From assembly GCF_007828215.1 (NCBI RefSeq), contig NZ_VIUE01000044.1, positions 1 to 35,560 on the forward strand: DNA of 35,560 nt. The letters are read 5' to 3'. Position 1 is the first letter of the stretch; each line of letters starts with the position of its first letter. Of this stretch, positions 14,301 to 22,500 are shown in pieces. Source of the DNA: Pseudomonas sp. SJZ074. Its GTDB lineage: Bacteria; Pseudomonadota; Gammaproteobacteria; Pseudomonadales; Pseudomonadaceae. Both the position numbers and the translations under genes were made by a program. The notes under the pieces were generated by a model, which saw only the letters and a program-made list of their open reading frames with translations, made no database searches and was not told the DNA's origin.

Positions 14301-14478
14301 GCGGCGTCTCGTCGAGGAATACCGAGCGCATCCCATTGACTAGGCCCAGAATCTCGCCTTCGCTGACCAGATCGAGAATCCGCGCAAAAGCGGTGCTTTG
14401 CAGATTGTCCGGCGCCTCAACAGACGGGCGCGGTTTCGACTCTCCGCCCTTGCTGCCGGCGATAGCTAAATTGATCAT
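11386..14478 (-). CDS. Central tail fibre / host specificity protein J, 1030 aa
   Basis: The lambda J layout is clear: the N-terminal hub (STAFARILDLVSEGEILGLVNG, near residues 27-50), phage-tail domains, fibronectin-III-like sections in the middle (PPTNVTVSND, then further PPPVV segments), and a C-terminal DUF1983-like region (QIEIDALKTELAAMYSIK) ending in a short tip. It forms the conical tail tip and contacts the receptor. The start at 14478 has TAGGAAA upstream; the frame is open to 14580, but the MINLAIAGSKGG start matches the family. It lies downstream of I as in lambda. Confidence 0.95.
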   Translation of the reverse strand: MINLAIAGSKGGESKPRPSVEAPDNLQSTAFARILDLVSEGEILGLVNGMRSVFLDETPLTNADGSLNFSGVTLDVRTGSQDQQHIPGFPAVESEIGIGVELRSDQPWVRAISNLQLSAVRVRLSVPRLAQTNTTNGDTNGYTVRYRIDLSTDGGPFVPVLTAAFSGKTSTKYERSHRVDLPDAISGWTVRVVRLTANSSSGAISDTTNVDAITEIIDAKLRYPGSAIVGLQFDASQFQSIPTRAFDLFGRIIKVPSNYDPETRTYTGVWDGSFKTAWTDNPAWIFYDLLLHYRYGLGHLLNAAQVDKWELYRIGQYCDQPVPDGKGGTEPRFTCNLYLSVRADALRVLQDLATTFRGMSYWAAGSVVAVADIPEDPVYTYSNANVIDGKFGYTGSAKKTRYTVALVSWNDPADFYRQKVEYVDDQAGITRYGIQQTEITATGCTSQAQAQRIGKWALLTNRLETESVGFSVGLDGTLARPGQIIRIADNDRAGRRIGGRLRSATLDTLVLDADVTAFPGDTITLIMPNGKAVSRSIQSVGYPLTWDSTGITWDNGNLTFDTTGFPSEVQQVVLSAELDDLPPKHSMWAIDSPTLAVQQFRVMSVVEDFSDTDIKFAISAVRHNSSKYDAIDNGSRIERPPITVIPPSVQKPPTNVTVSNDHFVDQGSAVSVMTIAWEKPEAAIAFEAYWRKDDGDWIFAGRTGTTSIEVSGIYAGRYVAKVRAINSLDIGSIFATSEETVLNGKTTPPPVVSTFTAGSIVFGIKLKWGIPQELNTADLQRTEIWYGETNQLSSAIKFGDYAYPQTDLTIMGLAAGKTFFFWARLVDRIGNVGSFFGPVFGQSSADAGPILDYLNDQITETQLSQHLLAKIDSGGGAQIEIDALKTELAAMYSIKTQLTVDGKPYLAGIGIGVENDEGIITSQVLIAASRFAVVDPNTTNVFYPFVIQGGAAYIDTAFIRDGSISMLKIGQYLQSDNYVAGVQGWRLDKAGNLEFNGPAPGGGRLTMTNRAIKVFDENGVKRVQLGDLSA

Positions 14479-14494
14479 GGCTTTCCTACAGGCG

Positions 14495-14519
14495 AAAAAA
14501 AGCCCGCTCAGTGGCGGGC
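14495..14519 (-). terminator. Intra-operon hairpin with U tract
   Basis: GCCCGC-TCAGTG-GCGGGC with seven A residues on the left lies between genes I and J. The loop TCAGTG nearly repeats that at 10354 (TCAATG). Confidence 0.8.
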
Positions 14520-14536
14520 CGCGTGGCGAGGGTGAG

Positions 14537-15115
14537 TTACATCTGGTCTTCGGAATAGATTCCGGCGCTGACAACGGCACTGCCGACTATCATGCGGCCG
14601 TAGAGCAACGGCACGCAGCCACCCTGAACGCTGGTGTTGACGGCACCGTTGAAGCTGTAGCTGGGCCTGTTGTTGGGACTGTCCTGGGTACCCAGGCCTT
14701 TGGCCTGGGGGCTGAGCATCTGGATCACGCCACCTGCGGCTAACGCGACGCCCACTGGCGCCAAAAACTGTAGACCCGGGATAAAGGACGCCGCGATCAG
14801 AACCGCGCCTACGATAGTTTGCAAAAGACCGGCCCGCTTCGACCCCGCGAGGATCGGGACAATACGTATTACCTCTCGCCCGGTTGGTTTCTCCAGATCC
14901 TCTTCTTTCACGTTTTCTGTGCCGTTGAAAATGGCGTATCGAAGCCCTTTGCCGTGGCTTTCCATCATATGTCGCTCAAAGCCTGGAAACTGCTTGAAGT
15001 AACCCAGTACGTCTCTGAATCCCGCGCCTGTAGTCATACGGTGACGGCGCCCAAACTGGCGACCAAGGGAGCCAGATAACAACACCGTTTGCATTTTTTC
15101 AGAAGCTTGATTCAT
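14537..15115 (-). CDS. Tail assembly protein I, 192 aa
   Basis: The order between K and J, and the sequence, fit lambda gpI. An N-terminal ubiquitin-like section (VLLSGSLGRQFGRRHRM) is followed by two hydrophobic segments around residues 95-135 (VGAVLIAASFIPGLQFLAPVG), then a polar tail (SYSFNGAVNTSVQGGCVPLLYG) typical of the family. It is needed for tail-tip assembly and is not thought to stay in the virion in lambda. The start ATG at 15115 has TTGGAG upstream; the ORF upstream of it is not homologous. Confidence 0.9.
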   Translation of the reverse strand: MNQASEKMQTVLLSGSLGRQFGRRHRMTTGAGFRDVLGYFKQFPGFERHMMESHGKGLRYAIFNGTENVKEEDLEKPTGREVIRIVPILAGSKRAGLLQTIVGAVLIAASFIPGLQFLAPVGVALAAGGVIQMLSPQAKGLGTQDSPNNRPSYSFNGAVNTSVQGGCVPLLYGRMIVGSAVVSAGIYSEDQM

Positions 15116-15131
15116 GTTTTCTCCAAGGCGT

Positions 15132-15155
15132 AAAAAAGCCGCCCGTAGGCGGCTT
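15132..15155 (-). terminator. Intra-operon hairpin with U tract
   Basis: GCCGCC-CGTA-GGCGGC with six A residues on the left lies between the lipoprotein gene and gene I. Confidence 0.8.
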
Positions 15156-15167
15156 GTCGTGTTGCGG

Positions 15168-15512
15168 TTACAGGCAGTCTTTAACAGCTCGCTCCATATC
15201 GCTTCGCCCATAGCCATAAGCCCAGGCCATGCGCTGATAAAGCTTTACCATGCTCCCCTTCGATGCTTTGCGAATGCTCAGCAATTCATCGGTCATGTTG
15301 TTGCTCGCCGCAATCAGCCGGTATCCATGCTCTGTCTCTGACATCGACACATCACTACGAGCGTTCTGCCATCTCGGAAATACGCAGAGGGCGTAGCGCT
15401 TTGGATCCTTAGCGGTGCTGACCGAAATGCTTGGATCTTTCGACTCCAAGTCACCAGGTGATACACACCCAGCCAGCAACGCCACAGCGAACGCCCCAAT
15501 CAAAATCCGCAT
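15168..15512 (-). CDS. Phage lipoprotein moron between K and I, 114 aa
   Basis: A signal peptide MRILIGAFAVALLAGC with a perfect lipobox is followed by a mature domain of about 100 residues containing two Cys, ending RSDMERAVKDCL. Lambda has no gene at this position, and a hairpin/U tract lies just after it, so it looks like an inserted accessory gene within the tail operon. Phage lipoproteins in such places can block superinfection at the envelope, but that is only analogy. The start codon context is acceptable (GAAGGGT upstream). Confidence 0.8.
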   Translation of the reverse strand: MRILIGAFAVALLAGCVSPGDLESKDPSISVSTAKDPKRYALCVFPRWQNARSDVSMSETEHGYRLIAASNNMTDELLSIRKASKGSMVKLYQRMAWAYGYGRSDMERAVKDCL

Positions 15513-15554
15513 ACCCTTCGCTCCGTGTAGTTTGTGCAGACGATAGCATTTTGA

Positions 15555-16325
15555 TCATGGCTTGGCGTCCCGGTGACGCCAGTAGCCGACTGTGACCTCC
15601 GACCAATAGCCGCCGTATACATCCCGCTTGCTATCGCGGCTGTAAAGATGGTGCAGGATCGAGCCCGGCGCCGGGTAGTGCTCGGGCTCGGTCTTCAGCA
15701 CACCGTCGGCCAGGTACACGCCTGCATGGTTCGGTACCGGCGATCGGATCTGCATGAGGACGATATCGCCATGCTGTGGTGCGGATACCCTCTCGAAGCC
15801 GGCGGCGGGAAGGTTCTCCAAATACAGGTTACCGCCCTTATCCCACCAGCCGTCCTCGCGCTCGTAGTTACCCAGGTCGATCCCCATCTCACGGCGGTAA
15901 AAGTCCAAGATGATGCTGAGGCAGTCATGCACACCGTGGGCGAACTTGCGGCCGATCAGGGGCGCCTGATATCCGACCGGTGCAAAGCTCACCATTTCGC
16001 CGGCCCGCACCACTCCGTCGTCTCCCTTTCGCACCTCAAGGATGTGCCAGGGCAGACCGGAGGCTTCACACGAAACACGGTCTGCCTCGCTCGGCATGGC
16101 AGGGTAATCCGGGTGGCTGTGCACAACGGCCAGCACCTGGCCGCGGTCCTCGGCGGCGGCGTAATCCTCCGGTGCCAGACGAAAATGCTCGCTGGGCGTC
16201 GAGGCTGTGTTTCGGCACGGCACGTACACTTCTTTGCGCCCTTCGCGCACCAATAGACCGCAAGCCTCGCGCGGATATTCGGCCAGCGCATGGACTTCAA
16301 CTGCAGCTCTGTTTGACTTGTTCAT
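15555..16325 (-). CDS. Tail tip protein K, JAB/MPN plus NlpC/P60 peptidase, 256 aa
   Basis: Two enzyme domains. The N-terminal JAMM metallopeptidase has HSHPDYPAMPSEAD (zinc-binding His, His, Asp). The C-terminal NlpC/P60 domain has Cys in HGVHDCLSII and His in PNHAGVYL. The layout and length agree with lambda gpK, which processes or helps assemble the tail tip and may cut peptidoglycan. The start MNKSNRAAVEVHALAEYPREA at 16325 fits the family, though no good Shine-Dalgarno sequence is seen. Upstream overlap with L is small or nil. Confidence 0.95.
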   Translation of the reverse strand: MNKSNRAAVEVHALAEYPREACGLLVREGRKEVYVPCRNTASTPSEHFRLAPEDYAAAEDRGQVLAVVHSHPDYPAMPSEADRVSCEASGLPWHILEVRKGDDGVVRAGEMVSFAPVGYQAPLIGRKFAHGVHDCLSIILDFYRREMGIDLGNYEREDGWWDKGGNLYLENLPAAGFERVSAPQHGDIVLMQIRSPVPNHAGVYLADGVLKTEPEHYPAPGSILHHLYSRDSKRDVYGGYWSEVTVGYWRHRDAKP

Positions 16326-16344
16326 GGGGTGACTCGCTGAGGCG

Positions 16345-17028
16345 TTATTGCCGTAACAGGCCGGCGGCAGGGTATGAGCCGTAAGGCAGTGGGTTGTTCT
16401 CACCGAAGCGAAGCTTGCAGCTGGTCAGGCGACCACCGCATTTATCTTTGGCGGCGTCAGTGACGATTACATCATTCTCGTCCGCCACCGGCGGCCCGTT
16501 GTAGCCACAGTAAGGCCCACGGTACCCACCGCACGACAGCCACCAGCAGACGTTTGCTACGATCTGCCGTCGTGGCAGTTGCACACCTGCGAAGTCCAGC
16601 GCGGTAGCCAGTTCGAACTGAACGATCTGGTTGTCATCCGAGGCTTTGCGCTCGACGTACCAGATGTCTGGAGGCAGCTCTTCGTCTGGATCGGCTTCGG
16701 GCTGGCCGTCCAAATACTTGCCCAGGGTGCGATGGCGAATCAACTTCGCACCGACCAGATCCTCGAAGTAGAGCACCAAGGCTGTGATGAAGCCGCCAAC
16801 GTTGCCCACGGAAAGCGTGGGGGTAGGCTGGGCGCCCTGCCCTGTCATCTCGAAGCCCTCGGCCTTGATCGGCCATGGCGAATACTCCTGGCCCTGCCAA
16901 AAGATCGAGGACTGCTGCGGATAGCCATGGAACCGGTACAGCTCCGCACCAAGCATGGTGGCATCAAGCTCGAAAAGCTCCACCCACGCGCCTGGCTCCA
17001 GGGTCTGGATATCAGCCGTGATCGGCAT
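16345..17028 (-). CDS. Minor tail protein L, 227 aa
   Basis: The N-terminal domain (ITADIQTLEPGAWVELFELD) and a C-terminal Cys-rich segment with five Cys (C-WWLS-C, PYC, DKC, TSC) match lambda gpL, whose C-terminal domain carries an iron-sulfur cluster. It connects the tape-measure complex to the tail tip. AGGAAATTCC lies before the ATG at 17028. Located before K, as in lambda. Confidence 0.93.
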   Translation of the reverse strand: MPITADIQTLEPGAWVELFELDATMLGAELYRFHGYPQQSSIFWQGQEYSPWPIKAEGFEMTGQGAQPTPTLSVGNVGGFITALVLYFEDLVGAKLIRHRTLGKYLDGQPEADPDEELPPDIWYVERKASDDNQIVQFELATALDFAGVQLPRRQIVANVCWWLSCGGYRGPYCGYNGPPVADENDVIVTDAAKDKCGGRLTSCKLRFGENNPLPYGSYPAAGLLRQ

Positions 17029-17043
17029 GGAATTTCCTCAGAT

Positions 17044-17063
17044 AAAACACCCTTGCAGGGTGT
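17044..17063 (-). terminator. Intra-operon hairpin with short U tract
   Basis: ACACCC-TTGCA-GGGTGT with four A residues on the left (the last also starts the stem) lies between the fibre chaperone gene and L. Confidence 0.6.
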
Positions 17064-17080
17064 CGGTGTTCAAAAGGGAA

Positions 17081-17455
17081 TCAGGTCGGTTGAACCGGCC
17101 TCTTGGTGGCATCAGGGAAATCCGGATTTGCCTCGTTCCACGCCCGAAGCGCAATGCGATAGTCCCTCCATTGGCGAGAGGTGCCAGGCCGCGCTGAGGG
17201 GTCTTCGTCCTCCAGCATCACCAACTGCTCGGCGATGACGACCATTTCCGCCTCCACCCAGGAGGCCTCGCGTGCCGCGGCGATACGCTGTCGGGTTGCC
17301 TCGGAAATAACCCACAACCCTGTATCAGACGCCGTGTAAAGCAAGGTATCTTCTCCATCAGGACGCTGGCCGGTCATCTGAATCCAGCCATCCGGACAGT
17401 CCCCGCCAACTTGCTGGAAATTGCTGCCAACTTCAGCGTAAACGTTCAATGTCAT
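17081..17455 (-). CDS. Tail fibre assembly chaperone-like protein, 124 aa
   Basis: It starts at 17455 with a 4-nt ATGA overlap to the fibre gene and ends NPDFPDATKRPVQP. The C-terminal pattern Y-R-x-A-L-R-A-W-x-x-x-x-P-x-F-P-D is that of small proteins that follow tail fibre genes and help fold or trim them. The first third (DCPDGWIQMTGQRPDGEDT) resembles DUF4376-type fibre partners. The ORF extends to 17485, but the overlap start is better placed. Confidence 0.8.
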   Translation of the reverse strand: MTLNVYAEVGSNFQQVGGDCPDGWIQMTGQRPDGEDTLLYTASDTGLWVISEATRQRIAAAREASWVEAEMVVIAEQLVMLEDEDPSARPGTSRQWRDYRIALRAWNEANPDFPDATKRPVQPT

Positions 17456-18792
17456 GCGTGTACCCTCCATACTTTCAAACGACAAGTAGCAGAGGACAGC
17501 CCTGTGGCTGTCTGCCCGAAGGGGTCACCACTAGCGTTGGACGTATAACTAACTCGCGTTGCTCCCGTCTGAACGACCAAGGTGTTTAAGTCTAGTTGCG
17601 AGCCCTTGGTGCCATAGCCACCCGAGCTGTAGAACCAGCCCGCATCGCCCCACTTGCCTCCTATGAGGATTTCGGCGAGTACGATCACCTCATGGCCGGG
17701 AAACGGGTTGGCTACGGTATATCGGGTATTGATTGTAATTGTCGCGGGAGCAGCTTCCGTCCCACCGTTCGGATAGGCATAAGCAAATCCCACGGTCGCG
17801 TCAGTGATCGTCAATCTCCAGTCGCTCCAGACAGCGACGTATCTTGATCTCACATACTGCTCACCGGTGTTGTACACGGTGTAGGTCTGAGTGGTGATAG
17901 CACTCCCGAGCTGCACGCCCACAAGGGATCCTGCAGCTGCGACCGGGTAGTTCAGGACAAGACTCGCGTTAGCATTAGCCTGCTGCATATAAAACCCGGT
18001 GGCTTGAATGTTGTTCAAGTCAGTTCCGGCAGGAAGATTGATAGCCGTGTTTATACCTAGCGCCGCTTGAGCAGCAGCAAGCGATTTGGCTCCTGTCCCA
18101 CCTTGCGCAATCGATAGAGCCGTAGTTAATCCGGACAGGGACGTGATATCTCCGTTGGCTCCGTTCGTAGCTTTATTGCCGAGAGTGGCTAGTGCATCAC
18201 TGATTTGGCGCTGTAGTTTTCCTATAGCGGCGAGAATACTGTCCGTCGCCGCAACTACAGCCGGATTCGTCGTAACAAGGCCGGCGAGGACGCTCGCAAC
18301 GGTGCGGGCATTCGTCCAGTACTTATTGACGCTGCCTTCCGGCACCGCGTCCGTAGAGCCGGGTGAAGCGGAAAGCTGGATGTACTGGGAACCGCTCCAA
18401 CGGTACTGACTGTTGGTGTTGATGGCGACGTAGATCTTGCCCGTCTCGCCTGTGACAGGAAATGCGGCGGCGCTGGCGAACTCCAGCACGTCGTCCACAT
18501 AGCTCGGCAACTGGCTGGCCGGCACGACACCGCTGCTGTCCAGAGTCGCCACTCCATCTGGCTGCCCCTTCTGGGTTGCTGGAATAGCGGCGTCAGCCTT
18601 GGCCTGGGCACTACTCGCTTGAGCACCTGCATCGGCCGCACTTCCTGCTGCGGCGTCTGCTGTTGCCTGTGCCGTAAGGGTGCGCTGGTCAAGCTCCGCG
18701 AAATTGGCATTGATGACCTGCCCGCCTGAGCGCAGATTCTGACCGGCACCGTCATTCTCCGAGGCGCCAAGGTTGAGTGAGACAATACTCAT
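17452..18792 (-). CDS. Tail fibre protein, 446 aa
   Basis: The N-terminus MSIVSLNLGASENDGAGQNL binds the virion. An Ala-rich helical section (residues 38-75) follows, then a beta-rich repeat shaft with ITSLSGLTTALSIAQGGTGA (a common fibre motif), and a C-terminal receptor-binding head (VEILIGGKWGDAGWFYSSGG type). It lies between M and L, not after J. ATGA overlap with the M-like gene means they are coupled. Its partner chaperone follows with the same overlap. This is the module most likely to be exchanged between phages. Confidence 0.93.
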   Translation of the reverse strand: MSIVSLNLGASENDGAGQNLRSGGQVINANFAELDQRTLTAQATADAAAGSAADAGAQASSAQAKADAAIPATQKGQPDGVATLDSSGVVPASQLPSYVDDVLEFASAAAFPVTGETGKIYVAINTNSQYRWSGSQYIQLSASPGSTDAVPEGSVNKYWTNARTVASVLAGLVTTNPAVVAATDSILAAIGKLQRQISDALATLGNKATNGANGDITSLSGLTTALSIAQGGTGAKSLAAAQAALGINTAINLPAGTDLNNIQATGFYMQQANANASLVLNYPVAAAGSLVGVQLGSAITTQTYTVYNTGEQYVRSRYVAVWSDWRLTITDATVGFAYAYPNGGTEAAPATITINTRYTVANPFPGHEVIVLAEILIGGKWGDAGWFYSSGGYGTKGSQLDLNTLVVQTGATRVSYTSNASGDPFGQTATGLSSATCRLKVWRVHA

Positions 18793-19121
18793 GGGTGGAA
18801 TGCCTGTTCAAAGGTTGCCGACAGCCTGTAGACGTTTCCGCCGGCGTGCCGAGGTTGGTATTCGTTACACCGCATCAGCAGGACCTCTCCGAAAGGTTCG
18901 GCCCAACTGAAGGCCGTGGCGCCCTTATGGGCATCGAGAAACGCCTTGATCTCTACGATCCGAGCCTTTGGCCCGGTGAACGTCAGCGGCCATGACTGGG
19001 TTTTGTTGTTGATCCCGTCCTCTGCGACCTGCTCGTACCCGTCACCGAACTTTGCAGACTTGACGCGGAAGCTCACGGTGCCGGAAGGCTCCTTGTCCGG
19101 AACCCAGGTGAAGGTCTCCAT
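18789..19121 (-). CDS. Minor tail protein M-like, 110 aa
   Basis: The core ETFTWVPDKEPSGTVSFRVK, then KFGDGYEQV and AFSWAEPFGEVLLMRC, matches the phage minor tail family (lambda gpM, PF05939). It lies after the tape measure as in lambda and probably caps the tail's distal end. The start at 19121 is preferred over 19223, because the extra N-terminus runs over the hairpin and the tape-measure stop; GAGG lies 9 nt upstream. Confidence 0.9.
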   Translation of the reverse strand: METFTWVPDKEPSGTVSFRVKSAKFGDGYEQVAEDGINNKTQSWPLTFTGPKARIVEIKAFLDAHKGATAFSWAEPFGEVLLMRCNEYQPRHAGGNVYRLSATFEQAFHP

Positions 19122-19138
19122 CACCAAACGCCTCTCTG

Positions 19139-19163
19139 AAAAAAATGCCCCGCCGGAGCGGGG
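19139..19163 (-). terminator. Intra-operon hairpin with U tract
   Basis: CCCCGC-CGGA-GCGGGG with seven A residues on the left. It overlaps the longer M-like reading frame, supporting the later start. It lies between the tape measure and the M-like gene. Confidence 0.8.
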
Positions 19164-19167
19164 TTGA

Positions 19168-22100
19168 TTACCGGCCGTTAATGGCCTGCCAGATCTGGCC
19201 GCCAGGGCGCAGGTCTCTTGCAATTTGTTCCTGAGCGCCCTGCTTCGCCGCCCTGGCGTATGCCTGCGCTACAGCCTGGCTGGTGGAGCTATCAGCGCCT
19301 GCGCCCTGTCCCTCGGGCACTGCGAAGTTCTGTTGGATGACGACCTGATTGCTGCTCGATCTCAGGCCGCCTCCAACAGCCACGACGCCAAGTTGGCCGC
19401 CGGCCGTCCGGGTCAGTGGCATGATCGCCTCTTCCCCGGCCTCGCCCATCAAGCCAATCCCGCCGCCGGCCATGCCGAACGCGGTCGGCTTATTGACAAT
19501 GGAATTGGTGAATGCCGCACCGTTGGCGAACATCTGCACACCGTCCGACCATGCCCCGCCCTTGGCCTGGATGCTGCCCGGTGTGAAACCTGACAGGTCA
19601 CCGGAATACCCGGCCTGGGTTGAGCCTCCCGATGCCCCGCCGCCGAAATACGAGCCGGCAGCAGATGCAGCCAAGCCGAAAAGCGCACTCAACCCTTGCG
19701 ATGCCGCCGTCCTGGTGGCAATCCGAGCCATATCAGCCAACACCGACTTGGTGAAATCTGAGAATGATCCCTTCCCGGTCATGGCAAAGTTAACGATCGC
19801 GTCCTCCATCGAACCGAAGGCGTTGGTGAACAGATTTTTCGTTTGCCCAGCGACGTCCCTCGCCGACTCCAGGTAGTTCTGCCACGCGGACGATGCTCCG
19901 GCGCTCCAGTCGCCCTGGGCTGCTGTCATCCCGTCGTAGTTGGCCTGAACCGTATCATGAAGATCCTGCTGAGTTGCCTTCAGCGCCGCCAGCTTCTGCG
20001 TGTACTCGTCAAGGCTCATGCCGCGCGAGCCATCGCCGTACTGGTTCGCCAGATCAAGCTTTTGCTGATTGAAGCGGTCGTCGATGCCGTTCTGCTGATT
20101 CATCAGATCGCGCTGACGATCTCCCAGACCAATACCTGCCGCTGCCCGCTTGCCCTGCTCACGCAAAGTTTTGACTTGTTGCTGCAGCGCGCTGCTATAG
20201 GTGTTGACGGCCTCGGTCTGCTTCTTCAGCCGGCCCTCTTCGTTCTTAGCCAGCACGCTCAGTTCGGTGTCAGCGTCCTGCTGAACCTTGACCATGGCGG
20301 CCCGGGCGTCAGCGATTTTCTGGTCAAGCTGGATACGCTGAGCCGCTGATGTGCCTGCCTTGCCCTTCGCCGCTTCCAACGCAGCGATCTCAGCCTCATA
20401 TGCAGCAGTGACCTCGTCGCGTTCATTGCCGATCATGGCTTCACGCGCTTGCAGATAATCTGCCTGCGAGATCAGTCCAGCCTTCTGCGAAGCCTCCAAT
20501 TCCTTCTGAGCATTTTTGTACTCGGCGAGCACGGTATTGAGCGCATTTTTCGAGTCGTTGAAGCCGGATAGATCAACGGTTGCAGCACCTGCTTTGGAAT
20601 CCTTGTTCTGGTCGTCAATCGCTTTGCGCAGCTTGTCGTAGGCACCACCAGAGAATTTCTTTCCATCGAAATTCACGCCATCAAGCAGTGGCGACTTCTG
20701 GCTGGTCTTGTCAGCGTTCTGATAGAGCTTGGTGAACTGATCGTCGAGCTTTTTGTACGCCTCCTGACGCTTTGCGAGCGGGTTCAGGTTGTCCATCTGC
20801 TTGTCCAGTTCCTTCTGGACAGCGATCAACTCCTTGTTCGCCCGAGTCGCTTCGCCAGTGGCGGCAGCGTTGTTTTCGCTTGCCGACAAACGAGCCTTCA
20901 GACCTGCAAGCCTGGCCTCCAGCGCCGGCGTCGAGTCGTCGTTTTCACCGTCGCCAAGGCCCAGGGAAGAGTTCAGCCAACTGAGACCGTTCGATACCGC
21001 ACCAGCAACGCCACCACCCTTCCGGGTATCCAGCACACGCTGCGTGATCTCGATCTGCTTTGCCAGATCAGGGAATATCTCCGACCGGACCTCAGCGTAA
21101 GCGCCCTTGATCGCCACTTTCACCCGATCCCAATCGCGTTCGATATCGGACAGGGACTCACGGTAGTTCTTTAGGCGTTCCTGAGCCGATTGATTGAGGC
21201 TTTCACTGAGGGTGTCCAGCGCTCGCTGATGGTCGCCCTGGTCATCAATCGCTTTGATGGTTTGGTATTGCTCGTAGGTGAGCAGACCATACTGGTCGCT
21301 GATCTTCTCCGCCGCTTCTGTGGCGGTGTCTCCGGCGTTCGCGAGCGACTTGGCGATGTCTCCAGCGCCCTTCCCTGTCACTTCACCTATTGCTGCGGCG
21401 GCCTGGGCCAGGTTCTGCATTTGGATGCCGCTGGTGGCAGCACCAGAGGCCAATGCAATTACCGCCTCGCGTGCGCCTGCAAAGTTCTCAGTGATCGCGC
21501 CAGCGGTTTCAGCCATCACCTTGAGACTGGCAATGCTCTGCCCGGCATCGTTCGATCCGCCATTGATGGCGATGTTGAACTCGCGGGCCTGCTTCTGTGC
21601 GTCGAAGTAGGCATAGCCTAGCACGCCAAGGACGCCTGCCAGCAAGCCGGCAGGAATCAGTGCCGCGGCCAAGCTCTTGGCAGAGGCGCCCGCACCAGCG
21701 CCCAACTGAGCAACAGCCCGCGCACCACTACCCCAATCCCCAGACTGCAGGGCATTGGTCAGCTGCATCACGTTTTCCTGAGCCTGGCGGGTGCCGAGCT
21801 TCAGCTTGTCGAATGCAGTTTCTGTCGCGGTCAGGCCATCACGGTCTTTGCCGATCTTCGCCAGCGCCTCACCGTACCGGGTTGCGTCGATTTGACCGGT
21901 TTTGCGCAAATCGTTGAGCGCTTTCTCCTGCGCCTCCAGCTTTGCCAACTTCGCAGTGACCGGGTCGATGCCGTTAACCGTGCGCTTCAACGCTTCAATC
22001 TGGCGGTTTTCCGCATCGATCAAACGCTGTTTCTGCGCGGCTTCCTTAGCCTCGGCTTTTTCGATCTTTTCGTAGGACTTGCCGAGGCGGTTCTGATACT

Positions 22101-22500
22101 CCTCCTGCTGTTCGATCGTGACCAGGCCACCCTTGCGAGCGCGCTCCAGCAGTCCTTCGGCCTGGATCAGTTGCTCCATGCTGCCGATGTTGCCGGACAT
22201 CGCCTTGTCGAGCTGGCTGATGATCGCGATTTCACTGGCCGCACTGGCACCGGCCTTGCGGCTGGCATCGACCTGACGCTCCTTGGCGGCCGTGGCGTTG
22301 TCGATGCCCTGAGCGGCCTCATTCTCGGCCTGGCTGATTTTCTTGCCAGTATTGGCGAGGCCCTCGCCCGATTTGCCGAGATTATCAATCGCTTTCTCGG
22401 CATCGACCGCTGAATCGACCAACTTGTCGAGATCGTCAGCCGCTTTGGATGCAGACGAGGAGTTCACCTCGATGCCGAGGGACGCAAAAGTGGTGCTCAT
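19168..22500 (-). CDS. Tape measure protein, 1110 aa
   Basis: The longest gene after J. Long alpha-helical coiled coils (residues about 150-260 and 640-840), a hydrophobic segment near 270-295 (AAALIPAGLLAGVLGVLGYA) and a C-terminal lambda-like domain (NAFGSMEDAIVNFAMTGKGS, then SFSDFTKSVLADMARI) are as in lambda gpH/TMP. It sets tail length, so 1110 residues implies a siphovirus tail somewhat longer than lambda's if the scaling holds. The start MSTTFASLGIEVN overlaps the DUF1799 stop by ATGA. Confidence 0.96.
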   Translation of the reverse strand: MSTTFASLGIEVNSSSASKAADDLDKLVDSAVDAEKAIDNLGKSGEGLANTGKKISQAENEAAQGIDNATAAKERQVDASRKAGASAASEIAIISQLDKAMSGNIGSMEQLIQAEGLLERARKGGLVTIEQQEEYQNRLGKSYEKIEKAEAKEAAQKQRLIDAENRQIEALKRTVNGIDPVTAKLAKLEAQEKALNDLRKTGQIDATRYGEALAKIGKDRDGLTATETAFDKLKLGTRQAQENVMQLTNALQSGDWGSGARAVAQLGAGAGASAKSLAAALIPAGLLAGVLGVLGYAYFDAQKQAREFNIAINGGSNDAGQSIASLKVMAETAGAITENFAGAREAVIALASGAATSGIQMQNLAQAAAAIGEVTGKGAGDIAKSLANAGDTATEAAEKISDQYGLLTYEQYQTIKAIDDQGDHQRALDTLSESLNQSAQERLKNYRESLSDIERDWDRVKVAIKGAYAEVRSEIFPDLAKQIEITQRVLDTRKGGGVAGAVSNGLSWLNSSLGLGDGENDDSTPALEARLAGLKARLSASENNAAATGEATRANKELIAVQKELDKQMDNLNPLAKRQEAYKKLDDQFTKLYQNADKTSQKSPLLDGVNFDGKKFSGGAYDKLRKAIDDQNKDSKAGAATVDLSGFNDSKNALNTVLAEYKNAQKELEASQKAGLISQADYLQAREAMIGNERDEVTAAYEAEIAALEAAKGKAGTSAAQRIQLDQKIADARAAMVKVQQDADTELSVLAKNEEGRLKKQTEAVNTYSSALQQQVKTLREQGKRAAAGIGLGDRQRDLMNQQNGIDDRFNQQKLDLANQYGDGSRGMSLDEYTQKLAALKATQQDLHDTVQANYDGMTAAQGDWSAGASSAWQNYLESARDVAGQTKNLFTNAFGSMEDAIVNFAMTGKGSFSDFTKSVLADMARIATRTAASQGLSALFGLAASAAGSYFGGGASGGSTQAGYSGDLSGFTPGSIQAKGGAWSDGVQMFANGAAFTNSIVNKPTAFGMAGGGIGLMGEAGEEAIMPLTRTAGGQLGVVAVGGGLRSSSNQVVIQQNFAVPEGQGAGADSSTSQAVAQAYARAAKQGAQEQIARDLRPGGQIWQAINGR

